Positions 1 to 13,148 of a stretch of 64,000 nt of DNA are shown here, piece after piece. A program made the translations under genes and the position numbers. The notes below the pieces were generated by a model that did no database searches, was not told where the DNA came from, and was given only the letters and a program-made list of their open reading frames with translations. This DNA comes from Gyromitra esculenta (Eukaryota > Ascomycota > Pezizomycetes > Pezizales > Discinaceae), in assembly GCA_038503075.1 (NCBI GenBank), contig JBCAML010000015.1, positions 1,426,001-1,490,000 of the forward strand, given 5' to 3'. Every line of letters begins with the position of its first letter. The stretch's first letter is position 1.

Positions 1-3000
1 TGAGAAGGTCAGCCCCGAATACAGAGGCATATGCGAATTCGAATGGATTTCATAGTGGTAACCACAAAAAGTCACTCGGATCACGTGACACAGTACGCTA
101 GTAATAAATGTACGAAGATATCCATACCGTACACATTTCTTGCCCGCTAGGGCAAGAAGCCAACTGTACGGTCGCGGCCCATATAGTCGAAATATCTTTA
201 CTTCCTGTACGTACGAATCTTAAGCCCGAACACCTCAGTCAATCCCCCCCCACCTCAAACCTTCTCAGTTATCACCGTCGTGTCGACTTCCTCTTCTGCA
301 CCATCTGGATCCATAAACAAATTTATCTTCCTCCCGTTCACCTTCACTCCCCTCTCTTTCAATATCTCCCCTACATACAAGTTTGATCGTTAAGTTTTAG
401 CCATCCGATAATGAGTTTTTCTCCCGAGTTCCCCCGCTTTCAGGTTCGGACATATTAATCCTCCCTCTCCCTTGCTGTATATACACAAGTCAATCCTACA
501 GCTTTTCGGCATTAATTCATCATTTCCCTGACAAATCTTCATTCATAACACACCGCTTACCATCCCTCCAGCACTATTCAACATTTCCCCTAGTCATTCT
601 AATTCCGAAATGGACAGGAAGCTTAAACATCGATCTCCCAACCTGAGACTCCTATTACGGAAGAAGGAAGCATCCTGATTTAGTTTCAAGCTAATCTTTA
701 ATCTAGCATTTACTCTCTCTAATTTTTAGTGCTATCAAAGGGCTACTTTCATTCTAGTACACCCTGTCGCTCATCCCCTCAACATTCATATTCGCCGGAA
801 ATTACATGGCCAGCTTAGAATAATCAATCTACACCGTTAATCTCTCCAGCATTTACTGTAGCAACTTTAACTCACGTCGATACGTCAATCTATTACCCTG
901 CTGCTTTCCTTAGATTTCAAATTCAAATACCACGTCTTCGTCCTCAAGTTTACCGCCGAAACCCCCCTCCTCTCACGTACATATTAAAGCAGATCGAGAT
1001 AGAAACTGACAACATTATAGTAGATTATGTTGATTTCTAGAAATGACCCCGGGCGAATACATCCTGTGAGACCCCACTACCTACGTTTATTTCCGTAGCG
1101 TACTAGTTGTGGTATAACTCCAGATTCTCCCACCCCGCTGCCTTCCCGCACAAACACCCATTTACAACCATACATCCCATCAGAGAGTCCAAACCAGAAT
1201 ACGAATTTAACGATATTTTTCTATGATCCACACAACTCACGGGGAAGAGTACTATGAAAAATCAAGTTCTTATAGAGAATAGGGTCGATAAATACGACAT
1301 TAATTACCACAGCAGAATTAGCTCAAGGCTCTCAGCGAGTGCCATTAACTAGAGGATTGAAGTTTGTGTCTGCTGAAGATTACTTGACAAGAGCTAATGA
1401 CTCCGCAGGGGACTAAATATGAAACGTTTTACTAGGTATATGTATTCACCACAGACAGGATATATACCACACCCCACACTCAATTAGCCCACCTCCAGAC
1501 CAGAACAGGCCAGAGAGCAGCGGCCATGAGCCAGCTGCTAAGTCTTTGGCGGACTTTAATTGAAATAGGCGTTATTATCGATCTCCTAAAAACTAAATCT
1601 TCGTCCGTTATTTTTATTCGATGCTAACAACCTATAGCTAAAGCAAGAAATCGATTGGGTGCCTTGTGAGATCACCCAATTCATATCCCACTAAACATGT
1701 GGGATCCAAGTATGGAGTGAAAATATTTTCACGACGACACCGAATCAAGAATAGGAGGAATTTTCAGTAGACACAGAACGGAGGGTAATAGCAAGTCATT
1801 CAAAACTAAGCTAACGTCAAGCGACAGTTAGATTTCCCTAAGATTCAGAATCGATGTCGTGGATCATAAAGGACGATGCATGAAACGGCAACATGCTGTC
1901 GAGATTACTTCTAGAAAGGCTCACATACAGCAGCAGATTCTGGGCCTTTTCCCCATCTCTCTTCTTTTACGCTGCGGCAGACACCCGAGTGAGCACCGAA
2001 GGGCTATTAATGGGTTGAAGATGAGGTTATAACATTACTTAGTCGACTCAAATACCGAAGATTTCCGATTACGATGTCAGAGCGGCGAGCAATAGTTGAT
2101 TTTGCGATGACACGAATGAGAAAGGTGGAGAGAGGAGAATTAGTAACTGCTTTATTAGATCGCATCCACTATCTCTAAATAGCTTCTGCGGTCCTAATTA
2201 GGTGGCACAATATTCAGATACGCCAATGCACACGAGACTGCGTGGCTCATTCCCACCGTTCTTCCTACAGCCAACCAACATTATTCCTGAGCTGTTTCGG
2301 GATGATACTCCAAAGATACTACGTACGGGCGGAGCACCAATCATCCTACAGGAGCGCCAAGATTCTTAGAATACCGAGCGACTAAATTCAAATATCACTC
2401 GTTATTTTAAATCGTTAACATCCTCCCTCTTCGTTACAAGACAGATAAATAGCTAATTCGTTCACTATTTCACTAGAATCTGACTAGCAAATACGTATAC
2501 TGCTAACCTGCAAAACAACCAAATCTTATGTGTCTATCATAGTTCAGTGTTACAGAAAAAGCTGCATATGCAAGCAATCATAAACGTTAAATTCACTATC
2601 ACGTTACCAATCTATTGTCCCAATTCATGCACACATTCACTCACTTTCCGTCTACAGATTCCACACATCCTAGGCAGTCTACAAGGATAGACTCGGCACG
2701 AGGCTAAACTCACTATACATGGACATCTTGAAAGTTTATGTTTGGCGGGGAACCCTATTCGACGGCTAAAGAAGCCGGTTCTCGAATGTCACTATAAAGA
2801 TAAGTAATCTCGACGTTTCGTCTATTCCATGAGCCTCCATTAGAAAGCCTAGCTAAAACCAAACATTGCCTAGTTTGAGAGAGTACCTTCGCAATCAAAT
2901 ACCTTCAAGACGAAATCAACACTCTACTGAATACATACTTCTCATGAAATCTTGCTATTTTCGCACACATAATGCGCTAGAGCACAACACGCTACAACTT

Positions 3001-4137
3001 GTATACCAGAAGAAACATAAATTCTAGCAAAGAACTTATACTCAACAAAACTGGCTGCGTCCAAATAAATCTAGACCTCACAACTATATAACCATCACTA
3101 TAAGCCCTCGGCGAACCCCACCGCACCTAAGCAACCTCCACATACTTCACCGGCATGCCCGAGAGAGTGTGCACAAAAGAATTCCCTGGTTCTGTGGGGA
3201 TACTCATCCGAAGATCCGCACGTAGCAATAGAGTGTAATACCCCAGTTTCTATTCACGCGGCTACGGAAACTCCACCGAAAAAGTGATTTGAGGACACGT
3301 GCTGCTCAAAGATCTAACTTTTTTCTTGGATGCATCAGCAAAGCAAGATTTTATCTTTTTTCTATATTAATTTCCTTTCCAAGAAACTTGGTCGGCCTAT
3401 AGTGATAAATAAGTTTTAGAAGTCCAGCAAGAACCGCAATGACAATCGCGGCCTGAACAGGATCCTCCGCATATGCATGTAGACCCCAATTGCAATAAAG
3501 TAAACCAGAACCCAGAAAAAACATTTTTTTCCACACGCATAGATAACCAAGACTCGGTGGGCCTGAATAGGAGAGTGAAGCACGCACCAGCCTAGGGTCC
3601 CTAACTGAGTGTTAATATCAATGATACCTCGTGCCATACAATCGCCATACACTTCAATTCTATTTTTCCCTTGATAAGTCTTCGTCACTATACAGCGAGA
3701 TAACGTGTCCATATTATATGAGATGGATCTATACTGTTATAAGTAGTCGGGCGGTTACATCCGGCGCTTCAACTCTAAATTGAAGGACCACGCAACCAAT
3801 GAGCAGGGGGCATTCGGAAATGTCGGGGATGCGTTGCGGGGTTAAAGATTAATTATACCCCTGAAATGGTAACTAAGGCATCTTCCGAACCATGTCTACG
3901 GTACGGTTAGGATCACCAACACCACCGTCGGCCCTGATTGCCGTTGCAGTTGCCTAAGTTGTACTTTAATACTGGGGAAACACCGATGATCTTCAATTAA
4001 AACGTGATTTTGACGGGATGGCTTCATTTGCTTGGGGATCAAGGAGAAACGATGGTAAACCTCGAAAAACTTTGATCCTTGTTTGCTAAGAAGGTCCTAT
4101 GACGAGCTTTTTCTGCATTTCGGCTCCTCCGCCTGGG
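1..4137. other. gene-poor leader region
   Basis: About 4.1 kb with no recognisable gene. Open frames are short and lack family motifs. The first kilobase is pyrimidine-rich on the plus strand, and the rest is AT-leaning with scattered in-frame stops on both strands. Two overlapping minus-strand frames at 3351-3712 include a hydrophobic stretch and could be a small membrane protein broken by a frameshift, but I recognise neither and give them no CDS entry. The stretch may be old, point-mutated repeat DNA; that is inference. Confidence 0.5.
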
Positions 4138-4145
4138 TATAAAAA
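4138..4145 (+). promoter_or_regulatory. TATA box of the AA9 gene
   Basis: TATAAAAA lies 79 bases upstream of the ATG at 4224, in an otherwise GC-mixed stretch. The spacing fits a short 5' leader. No other core element is evident. Confidence 0.55.
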
Positions 4146-4223
4146 GATGTGAATATCCTCAACTGATTTATACTCATCAGCCTAGGACTCTGCAGTGTCT
4201 ACAGCCTCAATTTTATACTCACG

Positions 4224-5090
4224 ATGAAATTCCTTTCGGTTGCTCTCCTTCTCAGCGCAGCGTTTGTCGACCAAACGCTTGCCCATTGTAAATCCCCTCT
4301 AAAATCCATCAGAAGAGAATAGAATATAAAAAACACTAACCTATACAGACCGTTTTTACAAGTTCATCAACGCTGGTGTCGTTGGTGGTGAATATGTCGG
4401 AATCCGGCAAAACACCAACACCAACTCCCCAGTCGTGGATGTAACTTCCACGGATATGAGATGTAACGTCGGCGCGCAAGCGAATGCTGCTACAACTTCA
4501 ACAATCGCAGTGACTGCCGGCTCAACCGTTGGTTTCCAATCCGACATTGCAGTCTTCCACCCAGGCCCATTCACCGTCTATATGGCCAAAGCACCTAGCA
4601 CTGCTGCATCTTTCGACGGGTCTGGCACTGTATGGTTCAAAGTGTGGGAGAAGGGCACTACATCCATCACTACCTCTGCCATCACTTTCGATACCAGTCA
4701 GTCCCCCTCCCACCGAGAAACAAAACTTACATACTAACAAAACCTAGCTTCAAGCACCTTCACCTTCACGATTCCCAAATCCCTCCCTAACGGAGATTAC
4801 CTGATCCGTATCGAACACATCGCCCTCCATAGCGCATCTTCGTTCGGCGGCGCCCAGTTCTACATCTCCTGCGCACAGGTCACTGTCACCGGCGGTGGCT
4901 CCGGATCCCCAAGCCCAAAGGTTGCAATCCCGGGCGTATACACCGGAAACGAGTCCGGTATCTTGATCAATATCTACTGGCCCATTCGTAAGTTCCATAC
5001 TACCACCGTCTCAGTATGTGTATATGTGCTAACCGTTTTATTACAGCTACAAGCTACACCATTCCCGGACCAGCTGTTTGGTCTGGTTAA
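4224..5090 (+). CDS. AA9 lytic polysaccharide monooxygenase (former GH61), secreted
   Basis: Copper enzyme that oxidatively cleaves cellulose or related beta-glucans outside the cell. Four exons: 4224-4287, 4349-4696, 4748-4987 and 5047-5090, giving 231 residues. The splices are supported by frame and by a TACTAAC branch site in intron 2. A 20-residue signal peptide ends LA|H, which leaves His1 as the N-terminal copper ligand. The second copper His is in FHPGP (mature residue 72), and the axial Tyr is in the QFY triplet (Gln154, Tyr156), with a second-sphere His145 before it. Two cysteines (in MRC and YISC) probably form the family's conserved disulfide. The protein ends in PGPAVWSG, a typical AA9 C-terminus. 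There is no CBM1 domain or linker, so it is a short single-domain AA9. Regioselectivity cannot be told. No other carbohydrate-active gene is adjacent. Confidence 0.95.
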
Positions 5091-6538
5091 GAGGGTTGCT
5101 TTAATGAGCTATGTTTATGGCCGGCTGGTACTAGCGGGCGTTATCAAAAATTATACGTTCTGGGCTGGGGTTGGTTTTGGATGGGATGTATATATGTTGA
5201 ACATAAGACAGCCTTTCATGAAGCGAATCGAATTTTTGATATTTTGAATACCACGTGAAGTTTAACGATCGTGTCACACACCCCAAGAGAAACTCGGGGT
5301 AATAGAAATATATCAACTGGGATGAAATATCAAATCGCTATTATAAACCCCGAGATTTCGGGGGAAATTCCCAAATCTATCAACCTCCCGCATCCCCTTA
5401 CGCGTGATGTCCAACTCCCTGTCTTTTTGGATACAAAGGCTGGTAGTTGCGTAGAATTGCGGTTATGATCCCCACATCCCACAAAATTAAGTAAGACACT
5501 CATTAGGTATTGCCTTGGTTCTAGACGATCCGGTTCGCATTCCCATAATTTAACTCCCGTCTTATGAGCATCATATACTATAGGCTGGATCCGCCTAATG
5601 TAATAGAAATAAATAAACCTTACCTTGAATCTAAGTTATTAATATTCATGAAACATCACTCGATCTTGGCATTCTTGGCGGGCTGGAGCGGAAGTAATAT
5701 CGCTAGAAGCTTGCCCGCCATGGGTTTTTGACAGCGCTGGGAGACTAACGGGTACCTGTAAGTCTTCATATTGATGCTATAGATGGCCGTAGACGCAAAA
5801 AGCTGGAAATCTGAAGGTTTCTCTATGCGCTGGCTCGCCCTTGTTTTAGAGCCCGTATAGTCGCTTGCTCGACAGCTAACTTCTCAAATATACACCGGTA
5901 CAGTAGCGAAAGGAATTAGATCAGATACAGAGCTCTTCTATGCAGTATACCGTAATGGCGATCTATAATGTGGGAGTATAGTGAGATTCTCTAATAAATC
6001 GCAGTTTAATCGGACACCGACCGTTCAATGTGTAGTTTTATTGACACTATAGGTGTCCCACACGTTCTATCGTGATATACCATTTAGCTCATGGATCAGT
6101 ATTATCAATATTCCTCAGTTTCTTCAGTAGAGCTTACAAAAGTTACTCTACGTGAATTAACATCCACAGAGTCCCCATCCCCCACTCCCACTACACCATC
6201 TCCCACAGGTCCTGGTCACTCCGGCTACCCCAACCCAAGCTCATTAAATGCACCTACAGCATTACACGTTATGCCGCTACTCCACCATTCGTATTCCCCA
6301 AAGTGCTGTGTCCATGTCGTCGAAACTGCCAGATGACGTCAACGGCCGGGTAAAGGCAGTGTTGCTAAGAATAGAAAGACAGGAACACGATCTTGGATAA
6401 TAAACATGTGGCCTCAACCTCAACTCCATCCATCTCCACTATTCACTATTCCATCCAACACGCCGGCCGTCTTCTAACTCCTCTATCAAGTTACACTAAA
6501 TCTCTTTTCTCCCTCTCACCTGCATCAGCTCATCAACA
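5091..6538. other. intergenic, nothing recognised
   Basis: 1.4 kb between the AA9 and Ubc6-like genes. Only short frames without family features are present. The last ~350 bases before the next ATG are rich in C and CT runs, as is common in fungal promoters and 5' leaders. Confidence 0.6.
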
Positions 6539-7497
6539 ATGTCGCAAACCTTCAACAAAAAGTCTCCCCCCGTGAAACGCATTCGTGAGTCCTCGCCATC
6601 CCTGTCTTCCCCACCACACACACACTAACCATCCCCACAGTCCGTGAAGCCGCTGAACTAGCCTCCTCTCCATCCCCGGACTACCACGCCGCGCCCCTCG
6701 ACTCGAACCTCTTCGAATGGCACTTCACCCTACGCGGTCCACCGTCCACACCCTACTCCACCGGAATCTACCACGGCCGCATCACCCTCCCCCCACAATA
6801 CCCTCACCGCCCGCCCTCATTCCGCTTCCTAACACCTAGTGGCCGCTTCGAAGTCAACCGTGAAATCTGCCTCAGCATCTCCGGACACCACGAAGACACC
6901 TGGCAGCCTGCATGGGGTATACGAACCGCCGTAGTCGCACTACGTGGATTCATGGAAGGCGAAGCTGGTGGGCAGCTCGGCGGGATGGAGTGTTCGGCAG
7001 AAGTACGCGTAAAGATAGCGAGCGAGAGCGCGACATGGCGATGCGACGGATGCGGTGGTATGAGTTGTGAGGAAATACTAAGCGAGAGTGCAGCGCGCGC
7101 AAAGGAGCTCGAAGACGCGGGGCAGAAGGTTGTTGAGGAAGCGGTACCGGAGGGGTTGAAGCTGGGCTATAAAGACGAGATTCCACAGGAGGAAGATACA
7201 GAGGAAGCTGGATCATCGGCTCTTACACCGGCTGCGTTTACAACGTCGGTTCCTGCGACACCGGGGCCGGCGACTCCGGTTCCCCCAGCTACTCCTATTC
7301 CGCAGCCCCAGCCCCAGCCGCTGGATCTGCCTGCGCAGCTTCCGGCGTATTTACACCCGCTATATGCACCCCTCCCCGAGCCGGTCCCAGCGCAGCGCGT
7401 TGAGACTCCGTGGCTTGATAAATTCATATGGGCGCTCGTAGTGGCGCTAGCTGCGTTAGTGGCAAGGCGGTATTGGGGGTTGGAACTGATTGTGTAG
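6539..7497 (+). CDS. UBC6: Ubc6/UBE2J-type ubiquitin-conjugating enzyme E2, tail-anchored
   Basis: E2 of the endoplasmic reticulum membrane that passes ubiquitin to substrates in ER-associated degradation. Two exons, 6539-6584 and 6641-7497, give 300 residues. The start is the first ATG and gives MSQTFNKKSPPVKRI, the short N-terminus of the family. The UBC fold spans about residues 10-130. It has FEWHFTLRGP and YHGRITLPPQYP, followed by EICLSISGHHEDTWQPAWG, in which Cys92 is the catalytic cysteine; this non-canonical HPN-less site is diagnostic of the Ubc6/UBE2J branch. Residues ~130-265 are an acidic, Pro/Gln-rich linker. The last ~25 residues hold one membrane segment (WALVVALAALVA) followed by basic residues, as in tail-anchored Ubc6. 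Nothing is disrupted. Intron 1 is 56 nt, GT-AG. Confidence 0.95.
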
Positions 7498-9787
7498 GAT
7501 ATTATTGTTGGCTTTCATAGGATTGTTTTCGTCAGGTTGGTTTCTTTTAGCTGGGATGGCGTTTTTGCTATGGATTGTGCTGGGCTATTTCAACTGTTGG
7601 TAGGATGCGTGTGTTTGGCATGGTGATTTTTATTGTCACTTTCGCTATTGGAGGTGCTTTCTTGTGTTGGAAATGCTTTGACGTATTGGGGGGTGATGAA
7701 AGGTAGCTCTGAGGTGGTGCTTTGATTAAACTTGATATAACTGGGGTAGGTGCCAGTATCTTTATGCTATCTTTTACTTGGGGAGATGGAAAGTTTTCAG
7801 ACGGTAATGTAGCTCTCTAGCTCTCTAGCTCTCTAGCTTCTAGCTTCTAGCTTCTAGCTTCTAGCTTCTAGCTTCTAGCTTCTAGCTTCTAGCTTCTAGC
7901 TTCTAGCTTCTAGCTTCAGCAGTAAATTCCCTTAAGATAGTAGGGTCAATTGATTACGGTGAGTTATAAATCTTTGATAAATTTGGTATACATAGGGTAG
8001 AGTATACTCCAGGGTAGGAGTAGGTATTATTAGGGATGAGAATTTGCTATGGGGATAGTGATAATAGTCGTGGAATTGAAGTACAAGCTATCACTCTTTT
8101 TTACATACTGCACAGCTGTCGATTCGTGTAAATCTACTCTACATAGATCGAGAGGTTACACCTAATCCATCTACGAAAAGGAGCCATCTATCGCTCTCCG
8201 TATATTAAGATCGTTTCTTCTATCCTTTAACAGTCATCTTGAGAGATGAGCATGCTTAAGGCTCAATTTGTAGAACAGTTTAAAGCGTTACATAGACGAC
8301 TATAACCGGCCGAAAATACCCCCGCGAATAAATACACCAAACACGACAAAATCTAAAACTGCTGTGTCCATTCGATGCCGCCCAGTGCACGATCCGTAAC
8401 GCAGCTGTTAAAAATTTTTTAATAACGCTGTCAGCCAACGAGTTAGTGGAGATACTCGGTTCGTGACTCGATTCTTGGAATCCACTGTCACTGAATATGC
8501 CGCTGCGAAAGTGATGGTTGTGGGGAAAGCTGCTTGAAAAAGCATTTCCAAAAGCATATGCTCCCAGTCAGAGGAGGGGGTTAAGCCCTACACTTCATCG
8601 CAGCTAGTGGTTCAAGTTCGAACCTCACCAAAAACCCTAGAGGACAGGGGCGCGCCAGCCTCTTATTACAGATCCCTTGCCCCCTCTTATGTGAGACGAG
8701 GCAAGGGAATTTACGAAAACAGTGGATTTGGCCTTTTTGCGCTCTGTGTTGCGCGGATATCACGCTCTTGGGGCAAGGTTTATTGATGCAGATCATTTCC
8801 TGATTTGTACAGAATTGCAATGAGGTGATGGGAATAGATACTCCAAACATAAAACCCCTGCAATTGAAGGGGGGTGGATTTTTATTCCCTAGCAGAAGCA
8901 TTACTTATCAATAAGCCACTAACTTCGAGTGAACCCCTTCATCTGGACTGATATGGAGGAGCTCCTCCAATTGGTCACTGTGGGCGAGTGATATGCCATG
9001 CAGCGAAATCTCACCTAACCTATCAGCCGTTGCTAGCTGAGTACGTAACATGTACAAGAACCAAGCCCCATTAGAATCTAGGACTTACCAGAATCCACAA
9101 TCAACTAAGATTGGTTAAAAAAAACCAATCGAATATTTAGAATCTCCATCCTATCTTTAGCTATTCTATCCCATTTAAGGTATTCTATAGACTATTTGGC
9201 TGCCTTAATGATTATTATTCGAGTTCACGAGGTTTGGTGGTTACCGTGTACCCATGTGTACACAGCAATCCAGCTTAAATTTGTCAGCAAGTACACATCC
9301 ACCCAACTCCATTAGTCAACGAGGACCACTTTGACAGCTGTCGTGTAACAATAGGAAACAATCCGGACGATAGATCGAGACAGGGTTAGCAACTAGGTGT
9401 CGAGCAATACTCTAGGTGTCGAGCAATATATACCATGTCTACGATTCCCCCCCCTCCCCCACCCACCCACCCACCAAAAGTAGCTGTTTACTAAGGTTAC
9501 TCAGCGGACATGTTTGCTAGCTCGGCAGATGTAGGTCGCTGAAGTGGGAACCGGTCGGTGCTGCTGGCGAAGGTGCCAATACGATATCGATTCTGTGCAG
9601 AGAACATGGGGTCATGTAGATAAGAATGGTGCTATCCTGACAGCTAGCTATCCCCCCCTCCCCCGCGTGTTTGGGCTCGGGGATTTAAAAGCCTTGTTCT
9701 CGCCTTAGTCGGCTCTGTGTGGAAAAAAAAAACTCGAATAAAGTACTGGAAAAAAAAAAAAACCATAGCAGTTCGAACCCCCTCAAT
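7498..9787. other. intergenic with a minisatellite
   Basis: 2.3 kb with no recognisable gene. It contains the 7-bp minisatellite at 7810-7917 and C-rich runs near 9445-9475 and 9650-9665. A TATA-like ATTTAAAA near 9683 may serve the P450 downstream. A minus-strand frame at 8581-8901 shows no family features. Confidence 0.55.
7810..7917 (+). repeat. minisatellite, AGCTCTCT then AGCTTCT units
   Basis: A tandem array starting with about three 8-bp AGCTCTCT units and continuing as about twelve 7-bp AGCTTCT units. The unit change inside one array suggests the 7-mer arose from the 8-mer by losing one base and then expanded. It lies about 310 bp downstream of the Ubc6-like stop codon. Confidence 0.9.
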
Positions 9788-11783
9788 ATGGACAGCAGTA
9801 TTGGTAGTATCCTAGGCAGCTTGGTGATGGCCTGGGCTATCTACCGGGGAGGATTGATCATTTATCGACTTACCCTCCATCCTCTCGCCAAATTCCCTGG
9901 ACCGCGCCTGGCGGCAGCGACGTCTTTATACCAGATGTATTACGACGTAGGTATCCGGATAAACACAGAGTATCCTCACTTTATGGGGTGAAGCGGCCAC
10001 CGAGCTGACACGATTTGTACCAAAGATTGTGAAAGATGGGCAAATGACATTCCATGCGCAAGAGCTCCACAAACGCTACGGTAAAAGGATTCTAAACAGA
10101 CCATACAGCTTGCTTAAAAACACGTTTAACACAGCTCCAGGTCCTTTCGTCCGTACGACTCCCAACGAAGTCCATATCAACGACCCAGTCGCCTACCACG
10201 AGGTGCGTATAGCCCCCTCCCGTACTTCACCTCCATTCTAGCAGGCGAACAAACAACCCCCCCCCCGCAGATCTACCGCATGGGCACACCGTTCATAAAG
10301 CACCACGGCTTCTACCAGCTCTTCGGCCTCGCCAACTCCGTCTTCGGCGTGATCGAGCCCGACCTCCACAAAGCCAAGCGCTCCGCCCTGAACCCGTCCT
10401 TCTCGCGGCGCACGATCCTGGAGCTCGAGCCGCTGATCCACTCCAAAGTCGACAAACTGTGCAGCAAGCTCGAAGCCTACGCCGCTGCCGGGAAAGCCGC
10501 AAACATGCATAACGCGTATCAAGCATTAACGATCGACACCGTGACTGACTTTGCCTTTGCCACATCCTACAAGTTCCCCCCCCCTCTCGCTCGCCCCTAG
10601 AAATCTACACTTAACTAACCTCCCACGCACAGCGTCCTGGACAACGACGCCTTCCGCTCCCGCGCAATGGACGCATTCGATAAACAGCAAGAAGCCTTCC
10701 TGGTATTCAAGCACTTCCGCGTTCTCAGCGTCCTGCTGACCTCGCTCCCGTACCGCGTCGCCAACCTGCTCATGCCCGAGGGCGCCGGCTTCCTCGAGAT
10801 GCAGCAGGACTGCGAAGCGCAGATCAAGCGTCTACTCGCGAACCACCCTAGCGCTTTGGAGAAGAAGAAGAAAGAAGGCGACGGTGGTGGACACACCACG
10901 ATCTTTAACCGGCTGGTAGAGGCGTACCCGGACGCGGACGCGGCAACGGTGCAGGATCTGGGGAAGGAGGGCATGACGGTGGTTAGTGCGGGGACGCACA
11001 CGACACGACACGCGCTCTGCGTAGGCACCGTGCATGTCCTGCAGAATCCGGCGATCGAGGAGCGGATGCTGGAGGAGCTGAGGGACGTGGTTCCGTTGAG
11101 GGGGGATGGGGTGGCGTATACAGTGCTTGAGAAGTTGCCGTATCTGGTAAGATACCCTGGTGAGGGATGGCTGTGGTTGTGGCTGTAGATGTGGATGTGG
11201 CTGATTTGGGGGGAGGGTGTAGAGCGCGGTGATTAAAGAGGCGCTTCGATTGTCGTATGGAGTTGTTGGGCCGCTGCCTCGCGTGGTTCCATCTGCCGGT
11301 GCGGTGATTGCGGGAGAGAGGTTCCCAGGGGATGTAGGTTGTTGGGTTTCCGCGGTGAGGTTGTGGTGTTTTGCTAATTGCGCTGTGTGTGGGGGAGGGC
11401 AGACGGTGGTTGTGATGGACAACTATTCGATCCACCACAACGAAGACATCTTCCCCGACAGCCACACTTTCAATCCTGACCGGTGGCTGGCTCCGAATTC
11501 GAAGGAGCTGGAGAAATATCTAGTGAGCTTCTCGAGCGGCACGAGACAGTGTCTAGGGACCAAGTAGGTCTACATTCTCCACGCTATGTGACACCCAGCA
11601 CAGGGCTGACAATGTGGCAGTCTTGCAATGGCGGAGCTCTACATTGCGTTTGCGAAAGTGGTGAGGAGGTTCAAGATGCAGCTTCACGGGCATGAAGGGG
11701 CTGGGATACAGATCGTGGAGCACTGGCTACCGACTGTTCGGGGGGAGAAGCTGCACTGTGTGCTGCAGGTTCGAGAGGAGTGA
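9788..11783 (+). CDS. cytochrome P450 monooxygenase (E-class, microsomal)
   Basis: Heme-thiolate monooxygenase anchored in the ER; substrate unknown. Eight exons: 9788-9946, 10026-10080, 10141-10202, 10271-10572, 10633-11146, 11223-11333, 11403-11563 and 11621-11783, giving 508 residues with every junction in frame. The N-terminus is a membrane anchor (residues ~5-30), followed by the hinge [11 protein letters not shown]. The second acceptor was chosen because it restores [15 protein letters not shown]. Motifs: I-helix AGTHTT (312-317, the oxygen-activation Thr present but His in the usual Asp position), ExxR as EALR (370-373), FNPDRW, and heme loop [10 protein letters not shown] with Cys451. 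Architecture resembles fungal P450s in the broad trichodiene-oxygenase-like group, but the CYP family cannot be assigned by eye. No terpene cyclase, polyketide synthase or peptide synthetase is nearby, so it is not obviously part of a secondary-metabolite cluster. Confidence 0.93.
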
Positions 11784-13127
11784 ATATGGGGCAGATTGCC
11801 AAATGAATCAGGACCTTGATGTATTGTGGCGTTTAGTGAATAATTGCGAGGAGGGGGAGGGTGTTCATTGATTGATTACTATTTCGGAGATGCCACATTC
11901 AGCCTTCCCTTCCCCTCCTCCCTCTGTAGAACACTCCATAGACACTCTCGTGCCTTTATATCTCAGAGCACGCCCTATCGGCATCCCCACCAATCCAAGT
12001 AGCCGCACCACAGCACAGGCATCCGGCGCAGCGCCCTGATCAAGAAATCCCGAACCACGCACCGCGTCAAAACATCCCATCCCACATTCCCTAGCCCACC
12101 GGTTCGGGCCGAGCCTTAGTTGAAACGTGCTCCTGTTGGTGTGGAGATAGGGCGGTCGCGGTGAAACGCTCGAGGGAGGGTTCAGTACATACCTCTTTTG
12201 CTGCGTGAGTTCTCCGGTGTTTCGTGAGACTGGACCAAGCGCTCTGCCCAGGGTTCCACACGATTTGGTGCAGCGACCCCAGCGGATGCACCATTCAGGC
12301 CTCTTGCACGATGACCGTATAGCCACGTGCGGGCTGGTATCAGACGAAAAGCGCAGTCTCAGGCTCGCAGTTCTTATCTTGGCGTCCCGCCCTATCTTTG
12401 GCAAGGTGTGAGAATAGCGGCTGTAAGAATGCATGGTGTTCCACAAGACATGTACTGTGGTGGGCCGTTTATCTCGAGACAGCTATGGGGCTGTGATTGA
12501 CAGAATCCATATTCACAGCACTCTGAGTCGCCGACCAACTGGACACCGAGACCAGTAGACACCGAGATGAATGCAGCCTCCCCGATGCCACGGCTTCAAA
12601 AGATCAGTCCTTTGCTGGGTTTCCCCGGCTTCCTTCCCTCCCGGCCGTTACACCGACTCTGAGACCCCCCCCCCACGCGAGACCCAGCAGCCGAAATGAC
12701 GGTGCCGGCAGATCAGTGGACCGTACCGTCAGCCAGGCGGGAGACGTTTTCCTCTTCTGGCCTGTCGAGATTGCGCCAGAAGGACAGAGCTGGTAGCGAG
12801 GTTCCAGTGTTCTGCAGTCGGTCTATGTGCTGCCTATAGCTACATGTATATATATATATCCATATCGTAGTACACGCAGGCATATTGAGATCTGGACCCT
12901 GGGCCTGGAGATTGTCCAGGGGCTAGAAATCAAAGCGCTTTAAGGATCCGCAAGTTCGCTTCGGCGGGTCTATCTATCTATCTGTCTGTCTACTCGAAGC
13001 CCACATTCATCCTTCGCTGTAAATTAAAACATTCTCTGACAAAAGACTCGAGCCTTGCTGGGGACCACAAGGCTTGCCCTGCTCCCTCTCCCTCTCTTTT
13101 TCTTTTTCTTTTTCTTCTTCTACTCCC

Positions 13128-13148
13128 GTGCGTGCGTGCGTGCGTGCG
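13128..13148. repeat. (GTGC)n microsatellite next to a CT tract
   Basis: About five GTGC units directly after a ~40-base TC-rich tract (13082-13121). Simple sequence only, with no coding role seen. Confidence 0.85.

Noticed and set aside
3351..3712. Two overlapping minus-strand frames with a hydrophobic stretch
   Set aside because: They could be one small frameshifted membrane protein, but with no recognised family or splice solution the evidence is too thin for a gene call.
8590..8640. tRNA-like T-loop (GTTCGAACC) near 8610
   Set aside because: The bases on either side do not form a five-pair T-stem, and no anticodon or acceptor arm can be folded around it.
11865..12446. 193-codon minus-strand frame downstream of the P450
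   Set aside because: No recognisable motif, biased composition, and it overlaps the likely 3' flank of the P450 gene.
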